From the NCBI RefSeq assembly GCF_011927905.1, contig NZ_JAATJL010000001.1:2480001-2544000 (forward strand): a DNA stretch of 64,000 nt, given 5' to 3'. The notes beneath the pieces were generated by a model that saw nothing but the letters and a program-made list of their open reading frames with translations, made no database searches and was not told where the DNA came from. Both the position numbers and the translations under genes were made by a program. Below, one piece after another: positions 41,797 to 49,724 of this stretch (position 1 is its first letter; the number at the start of each line of letters is the position of its first letter). Source of the stretch: Arthrobacter pigmenti. Its GTDB lineage: Bacteria; Actinomycetota; Actinomycetes; Actinomycetales; Micrococcaceae.

Positions 41797-42630
41797 CTAG
41801 GACCTCGTCTGACTCGCCTCGTACTTGCTCAGCGACCACACCATGCCGGTGCCGGTCAGCAGCACGCACCACAGCAGCGCCTGCCATCCGTAGTTCCCGA
41901 TGTCGGTGCCCATTAGCAGACCGCGCACAGTCTCGATGAACGGTGTGAACGGCTGATACTCCGCGACTACACCGAGCCATGCGGGCATAGAGTCCGTCGG
42001 CACAAATCCGCTGCTCAGAAAGGGCAGGAAGGACAGCGGCATGGGCAGGTTGCTTGCGGTTTCAACGGTGTCCGAGATGATACCGAGTGCCAGGGAGAGC
42101 CAGGTGATAGCGAAGGCCACGAGAGCGACCACACCGAGCGCCCCCAGGGTGCCCAGCACTCCACCGGCCGGCCGGAAGCCGAGCAGCATTGCAACCCCTC
42201 CAACCGCGAGCGTGGCCAGCAGTGCCTGCACCACACTCACCAGAGCGTGGGCGGACAGGATCGCAATCCGCGATACATCCATCGTGGCCAGGCGGGCCGC
42301 CACACCCTGCCTCATGTCCATCGCAATGTAGATTGCAGTCCCTGCACCCCCGGTGCCCACAGCCATCAGCACAATGCCCGGGACCACATACTGCAGGTAG
42401 GCCGCAACTCCCCCGCCGCCCGCGGTGCCCAAACCAGTTCCAAGCATTCCCCCGAAGACGTAGACGAACATCAGCAGGAAGATCACCGGCAGGCCGATCA
42501 TCATGATGACCATTGACGGGTAGCGGATCAGCCGTTGCAGGCCCCGCCCGGTCAGCGTTGCGGTGTCTGCGAGAGTGCGCTCGAGAGCGCCCGATTCCCG
42601 GACCAATGCCGGTGCAGTCATGGTGGTCAT
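41797..42630 (-). CDS. ABC-2 type permease (DrrB-like)
   Basis: The 277-residue protein has six hydrophobic segments and the ABC-2 signature GLPVIFLLMFVYVFGG, with the C-terminal block LPMPLSFLPFLSSGFVPTDSMPAWL...PFTPFIETVRGLL characteristic of daunorubicin-resistance-type exporters. The start overlaps the ATPase stop by 4 bp (ATGA). It is the last gene of the RHH-DUF4097-DrrAB unit and probably exports a hydrophobic drug or lipid. Confidence 0.9.
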   Translation of the reverse strand: MTTMTAPALVRESGALERTLADTATLTGRGLQRLIRYPSMVIMMIGLPVIFLLMFVYVFGGMLGTGLGTAGGGGVAAYLQYVVPGIVLMAVGTGGAGTAIYIAMDMRQGVAARLATMDVSRIAILSAHALVSVVQALLATLAVGGVAMLLGFRPAGGVLGTLGALGVVALVAFAITWLSLALGIISDTVETASNLPMPLSFLPFLSSGFVPTDSMPAWLGVVAEYQPFTPFIETVRGLLMGTDIGNYGWQALLWCVLLTGTGMVWSLSKYEASQTRS

Positions 42631-43595
42631 GATTCCTCCTTGGTGGGTGCTCCGGTGAGCGCGAAGAAGACGTCGTCCAGGTCCGGGGCTGCAGTGGTCA
42701 CTTCACTTGGTTCGACGCCGGCAGCTGCCAGCGCATTCAGCACGCTGCGCACGGCGGCGCCGTTTGCGGGGGTCGGCACACGAAGTTCGAGCTCGTCACC
42801 GCCGGCAGGCAGGTCAATGGGTACGACGGCGGCCAGTACGTCGCGCGCTTTGCCCACTTCCTCCGCGGTAGCGAACCGAAGCCGCAGCTGCTCCTCACCG
42901 ACGGCGGCCTTCAGCTCTGCGGGGGTGCCTTCGGCGACGATGCGCCCGCCGTCGAGCACGGCCACCCGGTCCGCGAGCTGGTCCGCCTCCTCAAGGTACT
43001 GGGTGGTCAGGAAGAGGGTGACGCCGCCAGCAACCAGGGTGCGCACGATGTCCCACATAGCGCGCCGGCTCCGCGGATCAAGGCCCGTGGTCGGCTCGTC
43101 GAGGAAGATGATCTGCGGGTCGCCAACCAGGGTCATGGCCAGATCGAGACGGCGCCGCATGCCACCCGAATAGGTGGCGGCTGATTTGTTGGCGACATCC
43201 ACCAGGTCGAACTGGCGGAGCAGCCGTTCGATCAGTGCTTCACGCCCGTCTTTCGGCACATGCCGGAGCCGCGCCATCAGCCGGAGGTTTTCTGCGCCTG
43301 TTAGAAGCTCGTCAACCGCAGAGAACTGTCCGGTGACGCCAATGATCCGGCGGACCCGGCTCGGCTCATCGGCGATGGAATGGCCACCAACCACCGCCGT
43401 GCCCTCGTCGGGTTTAATCAAGGTGGCGAGAATCTGGACGGTGGTGGTCTTGCCCGCACCGTTGGGACCTAGCAGCGCAAACACGCTGCCACGACCGATC
43501 GAGAGGTCAATTCCGTCCAGGACGGTTTGTGCTCCGAAGCTCTTGCGTAGCCCACGGACGTCGAAAGCGAGGTCCGTGGCAATGGCAGTGTTCAT
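42627..43595 (-). CDS. ABC transporter ATP-binding protein (DrrA-like)
   Basis: The 322-residue protein has Walker A GPNGAGKTT (43-51), signature YSGGMRRRLDLA, Walker B IIFLDEPTTGLDP, and the C-terminal DrrA extension (LDDVFFALTGAP). GGGGGAATC lies before the ATG. It energises the permease encoded directly downstream. The daunorubicin-resistance family call is based on the C-terminal extension; the real substrate is unknown. Confidence 0.92.
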   Translation of the reverse strand: MNTAIATDLAFDVRGLRKSFGAQTVLDGIDLSIGRGSVFALLGPNGAGKTTTVQILATLIKPDEGTAVVGGHSIADEPSRVRRIIGVTGQFSAVDELLTGAENLRLMARLRHVPKDGREALIERLLRQFDLVDVANKSAATYSGGMRRRLDLAMTLVGDPQIIFLDEPTTGLDPRSRRAMWDIVRTLVAGGVTLFLTTQYLEEADQLADRVAVLDGGRIVAEGTPAELKAAVGEEQLRLRFATAEEVGKARDVLAAVVPIDLPAGGDELELRVPTPANGAAVRSVLNALAAAGVEPSEVTTAAPDLDDVFFALTGAPTKEES

Positions 43596-43610
43596 GGTGA
43601 TTCCCCCTTC

Positions 43611-44483
43611 TTAGTTCGCAGCCGCGCGGAATGCGCGGACGCTGCCGTGATTGGTGCGGGCGGTGACTTCTAAGCGCTCGGCGGCGCCGTCGTCGTCGTC
43701 GTTCTGTGGTTCGTCTGATGCGACGGCCAGTTCATTGCGGACGGCGCCGGCCTTGGTGTCGAGGTCCAGCCAGGTAAGCGTGCCCTGGCGGATGCCCACC
43801 TCGATGTCGCCGTGGCTCGTTGCCAGCTGTGCAGTGCCGCTGACGCCGTCACCGAGCCGAATCCTGCCATGCGATGTGCGGGCATTGACGTTGCCCATCA
43901 CGGTGCGCACCTCGATGTTCCCGAAGCTGCCGGCCACTTCGAGCTGGCCCATGACGAGGCCGACGACGGCGTTCCCTTGCGAACACTTCAGGCTCGCGCT
44001 GCCGTAAACCTCGCCAATTGTGGCGCTGGACGCGGTGAGCGTTGTGGTGCCGCTCGATCGGTCAAGGGTGATTTCGCCGTGGGAGGTTTTTGCGGTCAAA
44101 TCGGCGACGTCGCCGGCGCTGATGTTGCCGTAGCTGGTGGTGAGCGAGGACCGTCCGAGCAGTCCGCGGACCCGGATGTTGCCGTAGGAGGATTTCACTT
44201 CGAAGCGGGACCGTTTGGGAACCCGGACGTGAACGTCGATGGACCAGCTCTTGTTGACCCAGGTGCTCACGAGGTTCTCGCGTTTCTGGATGATGGTCAG
44301 GCGGCCATCCGCGAAGTCGACGGCGGTGTTCTCGGCCGCGCGGACATCGGCCGGACGGTCCGGTTGTGTGGGTTCGACGGTGACGGTGACTTCGCTGACG
44401 TCGTCGGCGGTGATCACCAATTCGCCCATCATGAGGGTGACTTTTGCGTCGATGGCAGTTGAGGCTTCATAGGTGTACTGCAT
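43611..44483 (-). CDS. DUF4097 beta-repeat protein
   Basis: The 290-residue protein consists of repeated short beta-strand units (RFEVKSSYGNIRVRG, SLTTSYGNISAG, TAKTSHGEITL, NARTSHGRIRL, LATSHGDIEVG), typical of DUF4097 putative-adhesin beta-helix proteins. It has no signal peptide, so it is probably cytoplasmic. AAGGAG lies before the ATG. It sits between the RHH regulator and the DrrAB exporter; its role in the unit is unknown, though this pairing recurs in actinobacteria. Confidence 0.88.
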   Translation of the reverse strand: MQYTYEASTAIDAKVTLMMGELVITADDVSEVTVTVEPTQPDRPADVRAAENTAVDFADGRLTIIQKRENLVSTWVNKSWSIDVHVRVPKRSRFEVKSSYGNIRVRGLLGRSSLTTSYGNISAGDVADLTAKTSHGEITLDRSSGTTTLTASSATIGEVYGSASLKCSQGNAVVGLVMGQLEVAGSFGNIEVRTVMGNVNARTSHGRIRLGDGVSGTAQLATSHGDIEVGIRQGTLTWLDLDTKAGAVRNELAVASDEPQNDDDDGAAERLEVTARTNHGSVRAFRAAAN

Positions 44484-44492
44484 GGGAGCTCC

Positions 44493-44993
44493 TTACCGGA
44501 CCCAGCCGGTGAATCGGTTTCCGCTGCTCTTTGGGGGCAGTTGAATGGGGGTGTTGGTGTTCTCGGTGAGCGCGGTGGCAACCGCCCTCACCAGCCAGGT
44601 GTTGAAGGAGAGGCCTTCACGGGTTGCTGCGGCCTCGGCTTTGGTTTTGAGATTTTCAGGAAGGCGCAGAGTGGTTCGTGTTGCCTGGCCGTCGACGGTG
44701 TAGTCAGCCGCCGACTCCCGCGTCGGTGGCACCTCTGTGGTGTCACGCTGCATCGGTGGTGTCACAACGAACTCGGGATCGCGTCCACGCAGCCGGACGT
44801 CGACTGATCCGGGTGCGAGTTCCGCTGTGATCTCAGCAGCCGCATCGGAAAGTGCCTCTAGGATGACCAATCGCAATGAAGCGTCGAGGGAACGGGTTAG
44901 GTTACGGGCAATGTCGGCAGCCTGCTCACCGGCCAGTTCCGTTGCATCGATGAGCTGGTCCTGAAGTTCTTGTACGTGTCTTGAAATGTCCAC
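44493..44993 (-). CDS. Ribbon-helix-helix regulator (HicB/Arc-like C-terminus)
   Basis: The start is placed at a GTG at 44993 (VDISRHVQEL), because further upstream the sequence is the palindromic control region. The 166-residue protein has an N-terminal helical domain (about 1-75) and a C-terminal ribbon-helix-helix fold (TRTTLRLPENLKTKAEAAATREGLSFNTWLVRAVATAL). It is followed by a short tail rich in Pro/Ser/Gly. It probably represses its own operon through the 19-bp palindrome 10 bp upstream. Confidence 0.8.
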   Translation of the reverse strand: MDISRHVQELQDQLIDATELAGEQAADIARNLTRSLDASLRLVILEALSDAAAEITAELAPGSVDVRLRGRDPEFVVTPPMQRDTTEVPPTRESAADYTVDGQATRTTLRLPENLKTKAEAAATREGLSFNTWLVRAVATALTENTNTPIQLPPKSSGNRFTGWVR

Positions 44994-45003
44994 GGCACCA
45001 GTG

Positions 45004-45022
45004 TGACACCACCGTGGTGTCA
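45004..45022. promoter_or_regulatory. 19-bp perfect palindrome, RHH operator
   Basis: TGACACCAC-C-GTGGTGTCA has perfect 9-bp arms around one base, 10 bp upstream of the RHH start. The same half-site GTGGTGTCA recurs inside the gene at 44737-44745 and 44756-44764. Confidence 0.75.
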
Positions 45023-45135
45023 TACGCAAGTGTTCTGTCTGCAACGTTCTTCAGAGAGTCCCCCTATGTCAGCGTTCGGGTTCAGACATAATTTCAATCC
45101 GACACACTTACTTCGCTAGTGGACAGGTACAGGGC

Positions 45136-45699
45136 ATGAGACAAGCTTCGAGTCCCCCTGACCGCGAGCACTTCTTCAGAGCCTTATACGACGCCGTGTA
45201 TCCGGGCCTGCTTAAATTCGTTCAACGACGTTCCCACGCCGACCATGCGGAGGATGTAGTCGCAGATACCTTCCTGGTCGTTTGGCGCCGGCTCAAGGAA
45301 GTGCCCGCCACTGATGATGATGCGCGCGCCTGGATTTACGGCATCGCCAGAAACATCCTGTTGAACACCCGCCGGGGCGAACAACGCCGTCATGCCCTCG
45401 AAGTGCGGCTCGCTGATCCGGCGGTTCAACCCCGGGACGGGTCAATCGCAGACCTCGCCGTCAGCCGAGCGGATCTCAGCAGAGCCTGGAACCTCCTGTC
45501 CGAAACCCATCAAGAGGCGTTAGGGCTCGCAGTTTTCGAAGAGCTCAAAGCGACGCAGGCGGCCGCCGTATTGGGGATCTCGCCGGTCGCATTTCGCTTA
45601 CGCCTCAGCCGGGCACGCCGGACTCTTCGGGTTTACCTTGACCTCCTCCCACAACCTGAGGCCATGTCAGCGAGCCTCTCCGAAAGGACGACATCATGA
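45136..45699 (+). CDS. ECF-family RNA polymerase sigma factor
   Basis: The 187-residue protein has sigma region 2 (HFFRALYDAVYPGLLKFVQRRS...AEDVVADTFLVVWRRL) and region 4 (LSETHQEALGLAVFEELKATQAAAVLGISPVAFRLRLSRARRTL). It directs transcription of a stress or envelope regulon. Its stop overlaps the next gene by 4 bp. Upstream intergenic sequence (45045-45135) must hold its promoter; I could not assign ECF-type -35/-10 elements with confidence. Confidence 0.9.
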   Translation: MRQASSPPDREHFFRALYDAVYPGLLKFVQRRSHADHAEDVVADTFLVVWRRLKEVPATDDDARAWIYGIARNILLNTRRGEQRRHALEVRLADPAVQPRDGSIADLAVSRADLSRAWNLLSETHQEALGLAVFEELKATQAAAVLGISPVAFRLRLSRARRTLRVYLDLLPQPEAMSASLSERTTS

Positions 45700-46496
45700 A
45701 TCACCGTGACGACGACATCGATGCAAGCTTACGTACGCTAGACGCAGCCGACCGCAGCATTCGACCCGTCCGTGCTAACCGTGCGAGCGCGGATCTCGAG
45801 AGGATACTGCGTGCTAACCCATCGGGACCGGCAATCGAACCGTCGCGTCGGTCAAAGGTAGGCCGCCGAGTTGCTCTGGCTGGCGGAGTGATCGCCGCGG
45901 CGACTGCCGCAGCCGTCACGTTGCCGTCACTCAACGGCGGAGATCAGGCCTTCGCGAGCTGGACTGCCAGCCCAGTTGTCATCGAAGAGCAGGAAGCAGC
46001 GAAAGCAGCCGAAGAATGCCGGGATTCCCACGGTGAGGTAGCCGGCGGACAGTTTGAAGATGACGCCCGCGGTGCACAGATTGCTATCGCCGAACGCCGT
46101 GGCGTCTGGACCACCGTTGTACTGACGGGTCCGGACGGGTTCTCGGCAATGTGTGTAACGGATGACTCTGCCTCCCTCTTTGGCAAGAGCATGATCGGAT
46201 CCGTAGGCAAACCGGACACTTATGCAGCTCCAAATTCCCGGGAACTCAGAGCAATAAGCCTAGGGACCGGCACGATGTCTGGCGGGAGCATTTCCCTCGC
46301 AGCAGGTGAAGCTGGTTCGGACGTCGTCGGTGTCACCTACCGGAGCCCAGCGGTCGGAGACGTACAGGCTACCGTAGCGAGGGGACATTTTGCCCTTTGG
46401 CTGCCTGGGGATGAGCTTCAGCACGCCAGCGATGGACTGGACGTCGTAGTGACCTACCGTGATGGCTCAACGGGACTCAGTAAGTTGCATCTCTGA
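45696..46496 (+). CDS. Membrane protein, putative anti-sigma partner
   Basis: The 266-residue protein has a cytoplasmic N-terminal segment of about 50 residues, one transmembrane helix (RRVALAGGVIAAATAAAVTL, about 56-76) and an extracytoplasmic domain of about 185 residues with two cysteines (AEECRDS, SAMCVTD) that could form a disulfide. It overlaps the sigma gene start-to-stop, which is the usual place for an anti-sigma factor. It lacks a clear zinc-binding ZAS motif (H-x3-C-x2-C), so the anti-sigma role is inferred from position only. Confidence 0.75.
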   Translation: MNHRDDDIDASLRTLDAADRSIRPVRANRASADLERILRANPSGPAIEPSRRSKVGRRVALAGGVIAAATAAAVTLPSLNGGDQAFASWTASPVVIEEQEAAKAAEECRDSHGEVAGGQFEDDARGAQIAIAERRGVWTTVVLTGPDGFSAMCVTDDSASLFGKSMIGSVGKPDTYAAPNSRELRAISLGTGTMSGGSISLAAGEAGSDVVGVTYRSPAVGDVQATVARGHFALWLPGDELQHASDGLDVVVTYRDGSTGLSKLHL

Positions 46497-46653
46497 CGCT
46501 CTCTTACAGCAGTAGTTCTCTTCGCAAGTCGGTTTCCCCGGTATGCAGCACAGTCCTGATGAATCCAGCCGGTGCTGAGCATATGCCCCTGAGCACCTCG
46601 ATTGCAGCGAGGAGGCGACCCTGCGATCGAAATCGCCGGGCCACTTCTCGCGC

Positions 46654-47049
46654 TCAGATGAGCCGCGAGCGAACCAGGAAGCGTTTGCCCTCCGGAGCTT
46701 CGACCGAGAACCCGCTCCCCCGGCCTTCGACCACATCGACGGTCAGGTGCGTGTGTTTCCAGTACTCAAACTGCTCGCGGGACATCCAGAACTCTATCGG
46801 CCAAACGCCGTCGTCATCGGAAGGAGCGATATCAAACACGCCAAGCAGCACGTCTGCCTCCGCCGTGATGAAATCGCCTGCCGGGTAGCACATGGGCGAC
46901 GAGCCGTCGCAGCACCCGCCCGATTGGTGGAACATGAGCGGCCCGTGGATCCCCCAGAGTTTCTGCAGCAACCGGACTGCTGGGCGAGTGAGCGCCACCC
47001 GGGAGAAGTCCTCCCCGGGCAGCGTCACCGCAGCATCGAGATCAATCAT
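46654..47049 (-). CDS. DUF779 family protein
   Basis: The 131-residue protein carries the DUF779 hallmark MFHQSGGCCDGSSPMCYPAGDF, a cysteine-rich probable metal site, and EFWMSREQFEYWKHTHLTVDVVEGRGSGFSVE. It is regularly linked to acetaldehyde dehydrogenase genes. It lies 2 bp downstream of adhP in the same unit. Its biochemical role is not known to me; a metal-binding accessory function is a guess. Confidence 0.88.
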   Translation of the reverse strand: MIDLDAAVTLPGEDFSRVALTRPAVRLLQKLWGIHGPLMFHQSGGCCDGSSPMCYPAGDFITAEADVLLGVFDIAPSDDDGVWPIEFWMSREQFEYWKHTHLTVDVVEGRGSGFSVEAPEGKRFLVRSRLI

Positions 47050-47051
47050 GA

Positions 47052-48071
47052 TCAGTACTTGATGACCACGCGGCCATCAATCTTGCCGTGCTTCATTTCA
47101 TCGAAGACGGCATTGATGTCGGCCAAGTCGTGGGTCTGGTACGTCGGATGGATCAAGCCACGGGAATAGAACTCCAGCGCCTCCTCCATGTCCTGGCGGG
47201 TTCCGACGATGGAACCGCGCACGGTCAGGCCCTTGAGCACAATGGCAAAGATGGGAGCAGGAAAGTCGCCCGGCGGTAAGCCGTTGAAGACGATGGTCCC
47301 GCCCCGGCGTGCCATAGCGATCGCCTGGCCGAAGGCCGAAGGATGGACCGCCGTAACCAGCACACCGTGAGCGCCGCCGGTCTTCTCCTGAATGGCGGTG
47401 GCCGGGTCCTCGAACGCTGCATTCACCGTAATTTCGGCTCCGTGTCTGCGTGCCAGGGCCAGCTTGTCTTCTGCGATGTCGACGGCGGCGACTCGCAGGC
47501 CCATGGCCACGGCGTACTGTACGGCAATGTGTCCCAGCCCGCCGATACCGGAGATTACCACCCACTGGCCGGGCTGTGTTTCGGTCACCTTCAGGCCCTT
47601 GTAGACAGTGACGCCGGCGCAGAGTACTGGCGCTATCTCCACCAGATCGACGCCGTCGGGGATCCGCGCCGCGAAGCGGGTTTCGACGAGCATGTACTGC
47701 CCGAACGAGCCGTCCACGCTGTAGCCGCCGTTCTGCTGGGACTCACACAGGGTCTCCCAGCCGGTACGGCAGTACTCGCAGGTGCCGCAGGCGGACCACA
47801 GCCAGGCGTTCCCCACGAAGTCTCCGACAGCAACGTCCGTCACGCCCTCGCCGACCGACACCACTTCACCCACACCTTCGTGGCCCGGCACGAAAGGCGG
47901 TGACGGTTTGACAGGCCAATCACCCTCTGCGGCGTGCAGATCGGTATGACAGACGCCGCTGGACACGAGTCTCACCAGGGCCTGTCCCGGACCTGGCGTG
48001 GGGACTTCGACATCCTGGACCGCAAGATCCGCGCCGAATTGGTTCACTACTGCTGCCTGCATCGATGCCAT
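47052..48071 (-). CDS. adhP: Zinc-dependent alcohol dehydrogenase (AdhP-type)
   Basis: The 339-residue MDR enzyme has catalytic zinc ligands Cys41 (GVCHTDLH), His64 (VPGHEGVG) and a later Cys (LCAGVT), structural zinc cysteines 95/98/101/109 (CGTCEYC...C), and the NAD-binding GIGGLGHIAVQYA. It would oxidise ethanol to acetaldehyde. It sits 42 bp downstream of the aldehyde dehydrogenase gene on the same strand, so the two steps are encoded together. Confidence 0.92.
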   Translation of the reverse strand: MASMQAAVVNQFGADLAVQDVEVPTPGPGQALVRLVSSGVCHTDLHAAEGDWPVKPSPPFVPGHEGVGEVVSVGEGVTDVAVGDFVGNAWLWSACGTCEYCRTGWETLCESQQNGGYSVDGSFGQYMLVETRFAARIPDGVDLVEIAPVLCAGVTVYKGLKVTETQPGQWVVISGIGGLGHIAVQYAVAMGLRVAAVDIAEDKLALARRHGAEITVNAAFEDPATAIQEKTGGAHGVLVTAVHPSAFGQAIAMARRGGTIVFNGLPPGDFPAPIFAIVLKGLTVRGSIVGTRQDMEEALEFYSRGLIHPTYQTHDLADINAVFDEMKHGKIDGRVVIKY

Positions 48072-48113
48072 GCTTCACTCCTGAGTTTGAAAGGAAAGGT
48101 GGATGGGGCTGGC

Positions 48114-49637
48114 TTAGAAGAAGCCGAGTTTGTTCTCGTTGTAGCTGACCAACAGGTTTTTGGTCTGCTGGTAGTGGTCCAGCATCATCGTGTGGTTCTC
48201 GCGACCGATACCGGAGGACTTGTACCCGCCGAACGCCGCGCCGGCTGGGTAGGCGTGGTAGTTGTTCACCCACACGCGACCGGCCTGAATCTCGCGCCCT
48301 GCGCGGTACGCGACGTTCCCGTTGCGCGACCAGACCCCGGCTCCGAGTCCGTAGAGGGTGTCATTGGCGATCTCCATCGCTTCGGCATAGTCGTTGAACC
48401 GCGTGACCGACACAACCGGGCCGAAGATCTCCTCCTGGAACACGCGCATGGTGTTGGTGCCTTCGAAGATGGTGGGCTTGACGTAGTAGCCGCCGGCGAG
48501 GTCGCCGCCGAGCGACATCCGCTCGCCGCCGATCAGAACCTTTGCACCCTCCTGCTTGCCGATGTCCATGTAGGAAAGGATCTTCTCGAGCTGATCGTTG
48601 GACGCCTGTGCGCCGACCTGCGTCTCGGTGTCGAGCGGGTTGCCCTGCACCATCTTCTCTACGCGGGCGATCGCGTCGGACATGAACGAGTCGTACATCG
48701 AACCCTGAATCAGCGCCCGCGACGGACACGTGCACACTTCACCCTGATTGAACGCGAACAGCGCGAACCCTTCCAACGCCTTGTCATAGAAGGCGTCGTT
48801 CTTCTCCGCGACGTCCGAGAAGAAGATGTTCGGGCTCTTGCCGCCGAGTTCCAGAGTCACCGGAATCAGGTTCTGACTGGCGTACTGACTGATCAGCCGG
48901 CCAGTCGTCGTCTCCCCCGTGAACGCGATCTTTCGGATGCGCTTCGACGACGCGAGCGGCTTGCCGGCTTCGACACCGAAGCCATTGACCACGTTGAGCA
49001 CGCCCGCGGGCAGGATGTCGCCGATAAGTTCCATCAGCACCAGAATGGACGCGGGCGTCTGTTCAGCGGGTTTAAGTACGACGGCGTTGCCCGCGGCGAG
49101 CGCGGGCGCCAGCTTCCACGTAGCCATCAGCAGCGGGAAGTTCCACGGGATGATCTGCCCGACCACGCCGAGCGGCTCGTGGAAATGGTAGGCGGTGGTG
49201 TCGTCGTCGAGCTGTGAGATCCCGCCTTCCTGGGCGCGGACCGCACTGGCGAAATAACGGAAGTGATCCGCAGCCAGCGGCAGGTCGGCAGCGAGCGTTT
49301 CGCGAACCGGCTTGCCGTTATCCCACGTCTCTGCGACGGCTAGCATCTCGAGGTTTTCTTCGATGCGGTCCGCGATGCGGTTCAGGATGGCGGCACGCTC
49401 GGCGACCGACGTCTTGCCCCAACCAGGTGCCGCCTTGTGCGCAGCGTCCAGTGCCAGGTCGATGTCCTCCGCGGTGCTTCGCGCGACCTCGCAGAAAACC
49501 TTCCCTGTGACCGGCGTGATGTTCTCAAAATACTGGCCCTTGATCGGTGCGGCCCATTCGCCGCCGATCCAGTTGTCATAGCGCTGCTTGAAAGTGACCT
49601 TCGAGCCTTCCTGGCCCGGCTGTGCGTAAACAGTCAT
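48114..49637 (-). CDS. Acetaldehyde/aldehyde dehydrogenase (ExaC/AcoD-like)
   Basis: The 507-residue NAD-dependent enzyme has catalytic Cys302 in [11 protein letters not shown], the general base Glu263 in LELGGKSPN, and the IPWNFP and FTGETTTG motifs. The VCTCPSR form is typical of acetaldehyde dehydrogenases of the ExaC/AcoD type. It converts acetaldehyde to acetate. It heads the ALDH-adhP-DUF779 unit, with a regulator gene upstream on the same strand. A 23-bp dyad lies 61 bp upstream of the start. Confidence 0.93.
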   Translation of the reverse strand: MTVYAQPGQEGSKVTFKQRYDNWIGGEWAAPIKGQYFENITPVTGKVFCEVARSTAEDIDLALDAAHKAAPGWGKTSVAERAAILNRIADRIEENLEMLAVAETWDNGKPVRETLAADLPLAADHFRYFASAVRAQEGGISQLDDDTTAYHFHEPLGVVGQIIPWNFPLLMATWKLAPALAAGNAVVLKPAEQTPASILVLMELIGDILPAGVLNVVNGFGVEAGKPLASSKRIRKIAFTGETTTGRLISQYASQNLIPVTLELGGKSPNIFFSDVAEKNDAFYDKALEGFALFAFNQGEVCTCPSRALIQGSMYDSFMSDAIARVEKMVQGNPLDTETQVGAQASNDQLEKILSYMDIGKQEGAKVLIGGERMSLGGDLAGGYYVKPTIFEGTNTMRVFQEEIFGPVVSVTRFNDYAEAMEIANDTLYGLGAGVWSRNGNVAYRAGREIQAGRVWVNNYHAYPAGAAFGGYKSSGIGRENHTMMLDHYQQTKNLLVSYNENKLGFF

Positions 49638-49697
49638 GGTGAACTCCTAGGGATTCGAGAGGACGACATCGTCCATGTCCCGACCCTAGGAACGCCT

Positions 49698-49720
49698 GCG
49701 TTGCATCTACGTTGCAACGC
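49698..49720 (-). promoter_or_regulatory. Dyad upstream of aldehyde dehydrogenase
   Basis: GCGTTGCA-N7-TGCAACGC is a perfect 8-bp inverted repeat in the short gap between the regulator's stop and the dehydrogenase start. It is the likely binding site of the GAF-type regulator. Confidence 0.6.
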
Positions 49721-49724
49721 GTGT

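Noticed and set aside
46467..46736. An 89-residue minus-strand frame after the ECF operon
   Set aside because: It overlaps the ends of two real genes, is Arg/Ser-rich and lacks a ribosome site.
47934..49217. A 427-residue plus-strand frame opposite the aldehyde dehydrogenase
   Set aside because: Shadow frame; the dehydrogenase is complete on the other strand.
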